Position numbers and translations under genes: made by a program. The notes beneath the pieces are model-generated. The model ran no database searches and was not told the origin of the DNA. It saw only the letters and a list, made by a program, of their open reading frames with translations. Of a stretch of 64,000 bases of DNA, positions 25,980 through 37,471 are shown one piece after another. The number at the start of each line of letters is the position of its first letter. Positions within the stretch are counted from its first letter, which is position 1. Source of the stretch: Nocardia sp. BMG111209 (GTDB taxonomy: Bacteria > Actinomycetota > Actinomycetes > Mycobacteriales > Mycobacteriaceae); assembly GCF_000381925.1 (NCBI RefSeq), contig NZ_KB907308.1, positions 744,001 through 808,000 on the forward strand, written 5' to 3'.

Positions 25980-26795
25980 CTACCAGCGCCGGTGCGCCAC
26001 GGGCAGATCGGCGTAGTACGCGTCGCAGTGCGGGAACACCAGGCGGACCCGGTCGCCACCCCGCTCGACCACCGGCAGCACCGGCTCGATTCGGCGATCG
26101 GCGTCGAAAAGTTCGGCGGCGGAAGCGAATTCGGTGAGCGTGCGCAGCTGGGTCCAGGTCGGCCCGAGCAGTTCGTCGGCGCCGGCCCGCCAGCTGTCCA
26201 GGACGGCCGCTGGCGTGGTCCACCGCACGTCGGCGGCCTCGGTGGTGGCGCCGTCGGCCTGCTGGCCCGCGGGCAGCATCGCCACGAAGAAGCGGGTGTC
26301 GTAGCGTCGCGGCGACAGTTCGGGGGTGATCCAGTTCGCCCAGGGCCGCAGCAGATCCGCGCGCAACACCAGCCGCTCGCGGGCCAGGAATTCACCGAGG
26401 GTCAGCTCGCGGCGCACCAACCGCTCCCGCACCTCGGTATGGGTCTCGGCGTCGGTCACGACGGTATCGGCGGTCGGTCCCGCCAGCAGCACCCCGCACT
26501 CCTCGAACAGTTCCCGCACCGCCGCGCACACCAGCGCCCGCGCCCGGCTCTCGCCGACACCGAAACGCTCACCCCACCACGCCGCATCCGGTCCGGCCCA
26601 GCCGATACCGGCCACACTGTCCGACTCGTCCACCCCGCCGCCCGGAAAGACGGTCACCCCGGCGGCGAAGGCCATCCCGTCGACCCGCCGCTGCAGGAAC
26701 ACCTCGGGCCCCGACGCGCCGTCCCGGACCAGAATCACGGTGGAGGCGTCCTTGGGCGCCGCCGGCGATTCCGTCCCGGCAATGATCTCACTCAC
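25980..26795 (-). CDS. Nudix hydrolase, Rv3040c-like
   Basis: 271 residues from GTG 26795; a TTG 24 bp upstream is the alternative. The Nudix box is split: GGGVDE (52-57) and, after an insertion of about 36 residues, VRELFEECGVLL (93-104), giving the REUxEExG core. This long-insert arrangement is the NUDT19-like subtype often linked with acyl-CoA or CoA derivatives, and echA17 and methyltransferase genes follow. The exact nucleotide substrate is unknown. It lies 41 bp after the ABC ATPase gene. Confidence 0.87.
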   Translation of the reverse strand: MSEIIAGTESPAAPKDASTVILVRDGASGPEVFLQRRVDGMAFAAGVTVFPGGGVDESDSVAGIGWAGPDAAWWGERFGVGESRARALVCAAVRELFEECGVLLAGPTADTVVTDAETHTEVRERLVRRELTLGEFLARERLVLRADLLRPWANWITPELSPRRYDTRFFVAMLPAGQQADGATTEAADVRWTTPAAVLDSWRAGADELLGPTWTQLRTLTEFASAAELFDADRRIEPVLPVVERGGDRVRLVFPHCDAYYADLPVAHRRW

Positions 26796-26836
26796 CTTCG
26801 CACCATAACCGCCCGGCAATCGGGCCCGACCGGCCC

Positions 26837-27727
26837 CTACCGGCTGCGGTGCCGGCCGAAGCGATGCGAGCGACGGGCGAAGTAGCGGCCGTCGATGCGG
26901 TTCAGCGCGATCGACTGGTGGAACGCCTCGCTGAGATTCTCCGCGGTCAGCACGTCCTCGAGCAGGCCCTGCGCGACGACGCTGCCCTCCTTGAGCAACA
27001 GGCCGTGGGTGAAGCCGGGCGGGATCTCCTCGACGTGATGGGTGACCAGCACGGTGGCGGGCGAGTCCGGGTCGGCGGCCAGATCGCCGAGTTTCTCCAC
27101 CAGCTCCTCGCGCCCACCCAGATCGAGGCCCGCGGCGGGCTCGTCGAGCAGCAGCAGTTCCGGGTCGGTCATCAGGGCCCGCGCGATCAGGACCCGCTTG
27201 CGTTCGCCCTCGGAGAGGGTGCCGTAGGCGCGATCGGAAAGATGTTCGGCGCCCAGGCTTTCCAGCATGTCGACCGCGCGGTCCAGGTCGACGTCGTCGT
27301 AGCGTTCGCGCCAGCGGCCGAGCACCGCGTACCCGGCGGACACCACCAGGTCGCTGACCTTCTCGTCCAGCGGCACCCGGGCGGCCACCGCCGCCGACGA
27401 GAGCCCGATGCGGGGACGTAGCTCGTTGATGTCGACGCGGCCCAGCTTCTCGCCGAGCAGCATGGCCACACCCGAGGTGGGATACATCTCGGCGGCGGCC
27501 ATGCGTAGCAGGGAGGTCTTGCCGGCGCCGTTGGGGCCGAGCACAACCCAGCGTTCGTCCAGCTCCACCTGCCAGGTCACCGGACCGACCAGGGTGTGGC
27601 CCGAACGCCGGACGGTGACCTCGTTGAAATCTATGAGTAGATCGGGATCCGGTTGCGGCACGGGGTACATCTTTGCCGACCCGCCGGGTCCGTCGTCAAC
27701 TCGGTCGGTTCGCGTGATCTGTGTCAT
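26837..27727 (-). CDS. ABC transporter ATP-binding protein, Rv3041c-like
   Basis: 296 residues, a single ABC domain. Walker A is GPNGAGKTS (64-72), the signature LSEGERKR, Walker B LLLLDEPAAGLDLG and the switch His LVTHHVEEIP. A short extension of about 30 residues precedes the domain. No permease is encoded nearby, so its membrane partner or non-transport role is unknown; the family sits in the same place in mycobacteria. Its ATG overlaps the stop of the Pth2-like gene by one base (TGATG), so translation is coupled. Confidence 0.9.
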   Translation of the reverse strand: MTQITRTDRVDDGPGGSAKMYPVPQPDPDLLIDFNEVTVRRSGHTLVGPVTWQVELDERWVVLGPNGAGKTSLLRMAAAEMYPTSGVAMLLGEKLGRVDINELRPRIGLSSAAVAARVPLDEKVSDLVVSAGYAVLGRWRERYDDVDLDRAVDMLESLGAEHLSDRAYGTLSEGERKRVLIARALMTDPELLLLDEPAAGLDLGGREELVEKLGDLAADPDSPATVLVTHHVEEIPPGFTHGLLLKEGSVVAQGLLEDVLTAENLSEAFHQSIALNRIDGRYFARRSHRFGRHRSR

Positions 27728-28619
27728 CAGTGACTCTCGGGCGGAATGGATGTCGTGTCACGGTCGGGTACTACGAGTGGATGCGCGGCCGGCACCGCGA
27801 CGACCGTCATGGAACCGGGCGCGACCTCGGTGAACCCGGCGTCGCGGACGGCGACGGCGGCGCCCTCCCGTACCCGATCGCACAGGGTCGCCCTGTGTTC
27901 ACCGGCGGCGTCGCGCACCGAACACCGGAAGCCGCGCCGAGACCAGGCGAACGCCTCGTCCACCGGGAGCGCCCCCGCGAGCAACATACTCGCGTGCCCC
28001 ACCTGCGCGGCGGCCTTTCCGACCGTCATGCCCAGATCGGCGTTCACCCACAGCACGGGCAGCGCCGGATCGGGCGGACCCGGCCGGTCGGGTTCCAGTT
28101 CGGTGCCGCCGATCTGGAGCCGGCGGATGCGCGGATCGATATCGCCGACGGGCCCGGGCACCAGCGCTCGCGCCTGCGCGCCGTTCCCCTCGACGGTCAC
28201 CCCGTCGACCTCCCCGGCGGCCGCCCACTGCGCACCCCGCGCGCGCCGGGCCACCTTGCGGATGCGGGACCGCTTCCAGGCCAGATAACGCTGCTCCCAC
28301 GGCCCGCCGGGACCGACCCGCGGATCCAGGCACAGCGCGACCGCGGCCGACGCCGCGGCCGCCAGCAACTCGCTGCGCAGCGGCACGTCACCGTTCTTCG
28401 GGAGGTACAACACCATCTGCATGGCCTGCACCAGCGCGGGATCGGCCGGATCACCCCCACCGCCGTAACCCGCGGCCAATTCGGCATGCCGGACGGCGAA
28501 TCCGGCGAGATCATCGGCGTCCGGCACGGCGGCGGCGTCCGCGGTCCGCACTTCGTCGGCCGGGCCGCCGGGTGGTTGCGATCCGTGCGCCCCGGCCGGA
28601 CGGGAATCCAGCGATGCCA

Positions 28620-28620
<1 letters not shown>
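27727..28620 (-). CDS. Pth2-like peptidyl-tRNA hydrolase family protein
   Basis: 297 residues. The C-terminal half carries the Pth2 core LGMTVGKAAAQVGHASMLL and REGAAVAVRDAGFTEVAPGSMTVVAV (two segments), matching the GMgkGKiaAQcaHA signature. Such enzymes recycle peptidyl-tRNA stalled during translation. The N-terminal 150 residues are an unusual extension with a MVLYLPKNGDVPLRSELL segment, so the protein is more than twice the length of archaeal Pth2. It is joined at both ends by TGATG overlaps: with serB upstream and the ABC ATPase downstream. I do not recall a copy at this position in M. tuberculosis. Confidence 0.75.
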
Positions 28621-31749
<3,129 letters not shown>

Positions 31750-31871
31750 TGATCCTCCTACGGTCGGCTTGCGCTACGACAGATCGTAAACCGTGCTGCC
31801 GCAAGCCCCTCGCCGGGTCCTACTCTGTGTCGTAATTGGGTGCGACCGGGCGCGCGTGTACCCTCCCCCGC

Positions 31872-32927
31872 ATGCCGGTGATCGAGGTCGACTCCACCCG
31901 AAACACTCGAGCGCGCAACAGCACCCGCCGCCGGGCCACCGCCGTGCTGCCGGCCACCGCGGCCCTCGCGGTGCTGGTGTCGGGGATGCTGACCGGTTGC
32001 GCCGGGGGTTCCACCGATGCCGAGAGCTCGATCGTCCGGACCACCACCAACGTCGCCGGCGCGGCCGTGGTGGGTATCGAACGCGACACCCGCCAAGCCT
32101 GCCCCCTGCCCACCGCACCCGACAAACCGGGCGCCGATCCGCAGCGCATCGTGGTCCTCGACCCCGCCGCCCTGGACGCGGTCTGCGCCCTCGGCCTGTG
32201 GGAGCGGGTCGCCGGCGCGGCCACCCTCACCGGCCCGTCCCCGCAGCCGACCTACCTCGGCACCGGCCTGGCCAAGGTCCCCGGCGTCGGCACGGTCGGC
32301 AGCGCCGATCCGGCGAAGATCGCGCAACTGCACCCGGACCTGATTCTCGGCAGTGCCGGCGACGGCGACCAGTCCGCCCTGCAGGCCGTCGCCCCCACCG
32401 TCCTCACCGACGCGACCGCCGATTGGCAGGACCGTTTCACCGCCTACGCCACGGCCCTGGGCCGCGGCGCGGCCGGCGCGAAGGCCCTCGACGACTACCG
32501 CACCACCGCCCGCGAGACCGGTTACGCGATCGCCGCGAACTTCTCGCAGGCCTCGGTCCTGCGCTTCACCGACAAGGACATCCAGATCCAGGGCGACGAC
32601 ACCTTCGCCGCCGCCGTGCTCACCGACACCGGCGTGCAACGGCCGAGTTCCCAACGCGGACACTCGTTCCCGGTCACCGCCCTGAGCACCGACGCCGAAC
32701 GCGCGAAGGTGGAGGGCGACCTCATCTACCTGATGTTCGACGGCACCGCCGGCCGCGAACACGCCGAATCCGTGATGCACAGCAAGGATTGGAAGAAACT
32801 CGGCGCCGTCTCCGACCGCCGCGAATTCGCCGTCGACGACACCATCTGGCACGGCTCGGGCATCACCGCCGCGCGCGCGATCCTGGAGGATCTGCGCCGC
32901 ACCCTCAACGGCTACGTCAGCGACTGA
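31872..32927 (+). CDS. fecB: Iron-siderophore ABC transporter substrate-binding lipoprotein (FecB-like)
   Basis: 351 residues from ATG 31872. The basic N-terminus and hydrophobic stretch end at lipobox LTGC, Cys43, so the protein is lipid-anchored on the outside. The FecB/PeripBP_2 domain follows: RIVVLDPAALDAVCALGL, then DPAKIAQLHPDLILGSAG (the family's usual P-x-L-I-L strand) and a C-terminal half with VDDTIWHGSGITAARAIL. It probably binds ferric-siderophore or haem for uptake. No permease or ATPase genes are adjacent, as for M. tuberculosis Rv3044. No IdeR-type box was seen in the 122-bp gap to ctaD. Confidence 0.9.
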   Translation: MPVIEVDSTRNTRARNSTRRRATAVLPATAALAVLVSGMLTGCAGGSTDAESSIVRTTTNVAGAAVVGIERDTRQACPLPTAPDKPGADPQRIVVLDPAALDAVCALGLWERVAGAATLTGPSPQPTYLGTGLAKVPGVGTVGSADPAKIAQLHPDLILGSAGDGDQSALQAVAPTVLTDATADWQDRFTAYATALGRGAAGAKALDDYRTTARETGYAIAANFSQASVLRFTDKDIQIQGDDTFAAAVLTDTGVQRPSSQRGHSFPVTALSTDAERAKVEGDLIYLMFDGTAGREHAESVMHSKDWKKLGAVSDRREFAVDDTIWHGSGITAARAILEDLRRTLNGYVSD

Positions 32928-33097
32928 TCCGATCGCGGCCGGACTCACCGGATGATCCCTCGAATCCCGTTGGCGCCAGGGATGTTTCAGGGTAGGTAGG
33001 GGTTCACCCGGATTCCGGATTTCAGGGTGCCGTCCACCCTCGCGCCGATCCTACGATCGAGCGGACCTCATCGGCCGCTGCCTGCGACGGAGACCCC

Positions 33098-35221
33098 ATG
33101 TCCGCTCCCCCCGCCCCCGATTCGACCACCCTGGCGGGCCGCCTGGCCCGCATCCCCAGTGGCCGCCGCACGAAGTGGATCGTGCTGGCGGCGTGGCTGA
33201 TCGCCATCCTCGCCCTCGGTGGTTTCGCCGGGAAACTCAACGGCGCCGAGAAGAACGACAACATCCAATGGCTGCCCGGCGCAGCCGAATCCACCCAGGC
33301 CTACCAGCTCGGCCAGCGCTTCGGCGGCGCCGACGAGGTCCCGGTGGTGTTCGTCTACGAACGCGCGTCGGGCCTCACCGACACCGACCGGGCGGTGGCC
33401 GCCGCCGACGTGACCCGCTTCGCCCAGGTCCCCGGAGTGGCCGCGCCCTCGATAGTCGGCCCCGTCCCCGCCAAGGACGGCCAGGCCCTCGAGGTCCTGG
33501 TCCCGATCCCGGTGGGCCACGGCGGCTGGGACACCATCGGCGCCACCGTGGGAAAACTGAAGGCCGCCGCGGGAACCCACCCACCCGGCCTGTCCATGCT
33601 GCCCACCGGTCCCGCCGGCTACGCCGCCGAATTCTCGGCCGCGTTCAAGGGCATCGACGGCACCCTCCTCTACGCGACCGCCGCCGTGGTGATCGTGATC
33701 CTGCTGCTCACCTACGGCCCGATGCTGTGGATCCTCCCGCTGCTCGCGGCGGGCGGCGCCCTGTCGGTGGCGATGAGCGCCGTCTACGGCGCGACCGGCG
33801 CGGGCCTCACGGTCACCGCCCAGAGCGCGGGCATCCTCACCATCCTGGTCTTCGGCGCCGGCACCGACTACGCCCTGCTGCTGATCGCCCGCTACCGCGA
33901 GGAACTACGCCGCCACGAGGACAGACACGAGGCCATGGCGGTGGCCCTGCACCGAGCCGGCCCCGCGATCCTCGCCAGCGGCACCACGGTCATCGTCGCG
34001 ATGCTGGTTCTCCTTGTCGCCGAACTGAATTCGACCAAGGGCGTCGGCCCGGTCTGCGCCATCGGCGTAGCGGTCGCCCTCCTCGCGATGCTCACCCTCC
34101 TCCCCGCCCTGATGGTGATCCCCGGCCGCTGGATCTTCTGGCCCCGCCACCCGAACTTCGGCACCGAAGACCACACCGCCACCGGAATCTGGTCCCGCGT
34201 AGGCACACTCGTGGCCGCCCGCCCCCGCACGATCTGGCTCGGCACCGGAGCGGCCCTGCTCGCCCTGTCCTTCGGCGTCACCGGCCTGCACAACACCGGC
34301 CTCACCAACGAGCACTCCTTCACCAAGACCACCGACGCCGTCCGCGGAAATCAAGCCCTGGCAAGACATTTCGACCTCGGCACCGGCTCCCCGGTAGTAG
34401 TCATAGCGAAAACCGCCCGCCTACAAGAAGTCTCATCCGCGATAGCCGCCACCCCCGGCATCACCGCCCCCGCCGCGGCCCACACCAGCGGCGACCTGAT
34501 GCAGATCCAAGCCACCCTCACCGACGCCCCCGACAGCGCCGCCGCCGGCGCCACCATCGACCGCCTCCGCAGCACCCTCCACACCATCGAGGGCGCCGAC
34601 GCGAAAGTCGGTGGCGACACAGCGATCCGGATGGACATAGAACGGGCCTCGTCCCGGGACAACCGAGTAGTCGTCCCGGTTGTCCTCCTGGTGGTGATGG
34701 CCATCCTGATGCTGCTCCTGCGCTCCCTCCTGGCCCCCGTCCTCCTCACCCTGACGGTCGTCTTGTCCTTCTTCGCCGCCCTCGGCCTGAGCACCCTGGT
34801 GTTCCACGCCGTCGGCTTCCACGGCGCCGACCCCGCACTCCCCCTGCTGGCGTTCGTCTTCCTGGTGGCCCTCGGCATCGACTACAACATCTTCCTGATG
34901 TCGAGAGTCCACGAAGAAGCCAAAACCGAAGGCACCCGCCGAGGCGCCCTCACCGGCCTCTCCGCCACCGGCGGCGTCATCACCTCGGCCGGCCTCGTCC
35001 TCGCAGGTACCTTCGCGGTCTTCGCGACAATGCCCATGGTCGCCTTCGCCGAGGTAGGCCTGGTCATCATGATCGGTGTCCTCCTGGACACCCTGATAGT
35101 CCGCTCGATCCTGGTCACCGCCCTCAGCCTCGACATCGGCGACCGAATCTGGTGGCCCAACCCCCTGTCCCGCCGCCGGGACCCGGAGCCGGAACGGGAG
35201 CCCGTTCCGGCCCTGAACTGA
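33098..35221 (+). CDS. MMPL-family (RND) transporter
   Basis: 707 residues. Architecture: helix 1 (WIVLAAWLIAILALGG), a large extracytoplasmic domain containing NDNIQWLPGAAESTQA, a bundle of five helices with GAGTDYALLLIARYREELR as the MMPL core signature, a second outer domain, and a second bundle with LGIDYNIFLMSRVHEEA. These two signatures are the proton-relay regions of MmpL proteins. The size fits the shorter Streptomyces/Nocardia MMPL type rather than mycolate exporters of about 950 residues. It is monocistronic, 170 bp after the fecB-like gene, with a terminator following. Substrate unknown, probably lipid or drug-like. Confidence 0.93.
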   Translation: MSAPPAPDSTTLAGRLARIPSGRRTKWIVLAAWLIAILALGGFAGKLNGAEKNDNIQWLPGAAESTQAYQLGQRFGGADEVPVVFVYERASGLTDTDRAVAAADVTRFAQVPGVAAPSIVGPVPAKDGQALEVLVPIPVGHGGWDTIGATVGKLKAAAGTHPPGLSMLPTGPAGYAAEFSAAFKGIDGTLLYATAAVVIVILLLTYGPMLWILPLLAAGGALSVAMSAVYGATGAGLTVTAQSAGILTILVFGAGTDYALLLIARYREELRRHEDRHEAMAVALHRAGPAILASGTTVIVAMLVLLVAELNSTKGVGPVCAIGVAVALLAMLTLLPALMVIPGRWIFWPRHPNFGTEDHTATGIWSRVGTLVAARPRTIWLGTGAALLALSFGVTGLHNTGLTNEHSFTKTTDAVRGNQALARHFDLGTGSPVVVIAKTARLQEVSSAIAATPGITAPAAAHTSGDLMQIQATLTDAPDSAAAGATIDRLRSTLHTIEGADAKVGGDTAIRMDIERASSRDNRVVVPVVLLVVMAILMLLLRSLLAPVLLTLTVVLSFFAALGLSTLVFHAVGFHGADPALPLLAFVFLVALGIDYNIFLMSRVHEEAKTEGTRRGALTGLSATGGVITSAGLVLAGTFAVFATMPMVAFAEVGLVIMIGVLLDTLIVRSILVTALSLDIGDRIWWPNPLSRRRDPEPEREPVPALN

Positions 35222-35236
35222 CCTGGCCCACAGCGA

Positions 35237-35271
35237 CAGAGGCTCTCCGCGCCACGTGCGGAGAGCCTCTG
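35237..35271 (+). terminator. Terminator hairpin after the MMPL gene
   Basis: cagaggctctccgc (35237-35250) pairs with gcggagagcctctg (35258-35271) across a 7-nt loop, followed by cattct. It starts 16 bp after the stop codon. Confidence 0.85.
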
Positions 35272-35451
35272 CATTCTCGCGATCCCTTGTCCCACAAAGC
35301 AATCGACCCAGCTCGACGATGCATGACGAGACTTATCATCACGATAAAAGCTATAAGTTCGAATTATATGACGCGCATCACTATATCTTCCATAATCGTC
35401 AGCATATTAACGATAAGCGATAGTTCGCCCGACGGGCAGAGAGCGGCAGAT
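35272..35451. other. AT-rich patch at the island boundary
   Basis: 180 bp with far lower GC than the rest of the window, including runs such as tcacgataaaagctataa and catattaacgataagcgata. There is no gene in it. It lies exactly between backbone-like sequence and the truncated hipA, as expected at the edge of an acquired island. No inverted repeats of an IS element are evident. Confidence 0.55.
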
Positions 35452-36069
35452 TCACCCGGCAGGCGAACGAAGCTCCTCGCGCCGCTGATTGATCATCCGT
35501 TGCAATCGCCGCGTCGCCGTCTCGTCGAAGCCGATCTCCGAGACCCGGTCGATATACGGTTCGGCGGCATCGGCGATACGCACCAGACCACGCTTGACCG
35601 CGCGCTCGGCGACGCCGAGACGCCGAGCAGCGTCGATCCACCATCGGTGGGCCAACTTCCCGTCGCGACCGTACAAAGACAGCGCCATCGGATCGTTCCA
35701 AGACAGATAGGGCTGAGTGGTCAGCAGGTCGTAAGCCGGCGTGACCTCCCAGACTCCGTCCGGATTCTGCCCGATGGAGAGATTCTTTCCATGCAGGTCA
35801 CCGTTGCCGATCAGGTAGCTGAAGGCGGCGATCTCCACCATCCGGACGATGGCCAGCGGGTACGACCCACCGCCGGTGGCCACCGCATCCGCGAGAGCTT
35901 TCATGGCTTCCTGCAAGGAGATTCGGTACTTCGCGGCCGGATACCGCCCACTGACCTGACACGCGTCCTCTTGAGCCAGTTTCCGAACACCGTTGCGTTC
36001 GACAATGCGGTCGAAGCGATCGACGAACAGCAGCGACAGTTGATCCGCCCCGGAAGAACGGATTCGCAA
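35452..36069 (-). pseudogene. 5'-truncated HipA-family kinase
   Basis: Up to 205 residues matching only the C-terminal half of HipA toxin kinases (normally about 400-440). Kept: LSLLFVDRFDR, QEDACQVSGRYPAAKY, the catalytic loop IGNGDLHGKNLSI, then DGVWEVTPAYDLL. Lost: the N-terminal subdomain and the ATP P-loop. The only start is a TTG at 36069, and an in-frame stop lies within about 30 bp upstream, inside the first codons of the divergent Ser/Thr kinase. The break therefore coincides with the start of that kinase gene, suggesting that an insertion or recombination removed the 5' half. No HipB-like antitoxin is present. Confidence 0.8.
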
Positions 36070-36959
36070 TGGATATGCTGGGCGATCGCTACGAAATCAC
36101 CTCACCCATCGGCCGAGGCGGCATGGGGGAGGTGTTCCGCGGCAGAGACATCCGGCTGCGCCGTGAGGTCGCGATCAAGCGAATCGGCGGCACGCTTGTC
36201 GACGACGAGGAGGCCCGGCGTCGATTCGTCCGAGAAGCTCGCATAACGTCCCGACTGCATCACCCAGGCGTGCCCACCGTGTTCGACTTCGACGAAGACG
36301 AACTGTATCTGGTGATGGAACTGCTACCGCCCGACAACATCGGTACGCTGCTGGCCGATCGCGAGTACCGAGGCCTTCCGCTGGGCTGGGCCGTCTCGAT
36401 CACCGCACAGGTCTGTGCCGTGATGACCGCTGCGCACGATGTCGAACTGATCCACCGTGACCTCAAGCCCGACAACCTGGTGCTCTGCCCCAACGGACAA
36501 GTGAAGGTCATCGACTTCGGCGCCGCAGCCTCGTTGAACCAGACCGAATACTCCATGATCACCCGCGGTCGCCGACCACCGGTCTCACTGCATTATTCCG
36601 CGCCGGAACTGTTGGATGGCGCACCCTCGTCCCGGGCGAACGACCTGTATTCGATCGGCGTCCTGCTCTTCGAATTACTTTCCGGTCGTAGACCTTTCGA
36701 CTCCGGGAAGCTGACCGACGGCTTCCTCGCGGATCGAACGGCTCGACCGCCGATCCCCGGAATTCCGGCGGATCTGTTGCGCCTCACCCACAACCTGCTG
36801 GCGGTGGACCCGGCCCAGCGCCCAGCGGACACCCGAACAGCACTGCGCACCCTCGCGGCATTCGCCGGCCCGGTTCCACCATTGCCCGGCTGGGCTCACC
36901 CCGGACCTGCCGACGACCCCGTTCGCCTGTATGTCGATGCGCTACCGTCCCCGGCCTGA
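36069..36959 (+). CDS. Soluble Ser/Thr protein kinase
   Basis: 296 residues, essentially only a Hanks-type kinase domain. Glycine loop GRGGMGEV (15-22), catalytic Lys37 (VAIKRIG), HRDLKPDN (132-139), DFG from Asp149 and SAPELLDG (APE) are all present, so it should be active. It has no transmembrane or PASTA part, unlike PknB. The C-terminus ends LYVDALPSPA. The start (ATG 36069, or ATG 36075) abuts the hipA remnant. It reads toward the type VII-like cassette 200 bp downstream. A decayed copy of this gene lies at 46996-47544, in the same orientation. Confidence 0.9.
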   Translation: MDMLGDRYEITSPIGRGGMGEVFRGRDIRLRREVAIKRIGGTLVDDEEARRRFVREARITSRLHHPGVPTVFDFDEDELYLVMELLPPDNIGTLLADREYRGLPLGWAVSITAQVCAVMTAAHDVELIHRDLKPDNLVLCPNGQVKVIDFGAAASLNQTEYSMITRGRRPPVSLHYSAPELLDGAPSSRANDLYSIGVLLFELLSGRRPFDSGKLTDGFLADRTARPPIPGIPADLLRLTHNLLAVDPAQRPADTRTALRTLAAFAGPVPPLPGWAHPGPADDPVRLYVDALPSPA

Positions 36960-37158
36960 CGTATCGGCGCGGCAAGATTCGAGCCGCCACCGACAGCGCC
37001 CGCCACAACAACCGCCATCGACCGGCGGCCCAGCGCCGCATCCCTTCAAAGCGTGTGCGGAACACGGCACCCGGCACTGGCTATGCTCGGAGGCATCGAG
37101 GCCGCGGCGTCACAGCCGGATCTCGTGGGCACGATCAGGGGATGGGCGGGGTGAGGCA

Positions 37159-37470
37159 ATGAAGATAACGCCGGAATCGTTGCGGGAGGCCGCAATCGGG
37201 CTTGGCAAGCTCGGGGAGGCCGTCAGGGATCCGAACACCTTTCCGCCGCTGCACGCCGGCCGGACCGTCGACGCCCTACCGTCCTCGCCGATCTCAGCAG
37301 CCCTCGCCGGCGCGGATACGGCCAGCGACCAGGCCGGGATGACGCTGGCGTCCCGGTTCGCGGCGCTGGGACAGCTACTCTTCACCACCGCGGCCACATT
37401 CCAGGACCAGGACGAGGAACTGGCGGGCAAGCTGGCGGAGTTCGGCGATCTCAACGGGGCGGGTAATTGA
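37159..37470 (+). CDS. EspC-like type VII secretion-associated protein
   Basis: 103 residues from ATG 37159; a longer frame from 36931 has no ribosome site and crosses the kinase end. The product is predicted all-helical: MKITPESLREAAIGLGKLGEAV, a linker, then LASRFAALGQLLFTTAATFQDQDEELAGKL. This two-helix shape with a helix ending DxDxxLAxxL resembles EspC/T7SS-target proteins, which carry a C-terminal secretion signal of the YxxxD/E type, though no exact YxxxD is present. Only one base separates its stop from the next gene. Family assignment is moderate. Confidence 0.65.
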   Translation: MKITPESLREAAIGLGKLGEAVRDPNTFPPLHAGRTVDALPSSPISAALAGADTASDQAGMTLASRFAALGQLLFTTAATFQDQDEELAGKLAEFGDLNGAGN

Positions 37471-37471
37471 G

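Noticed and set aside
35272..35451. AT-rich patch as an insertion sequence or replication origin
   Set aside because: There is no transposase, terminal repeat, DnaA-box cluster or iteron in it.
33175..36246. A 1023-codon plus-strand frame across the MMPL gene and beyond
   Set aside because: It overlaps the MMPL gene in another frame, crosses its terminator and hipA, and yields only Arg/Pro/His-rich sequence.
36931..37158. A longer start for the EspC-like protein
   Set aside because: The extension overlaps the kinase end, has no ribosome site and is Arg/Pro-rich, whereas ATG 37159 begins a typical helix.
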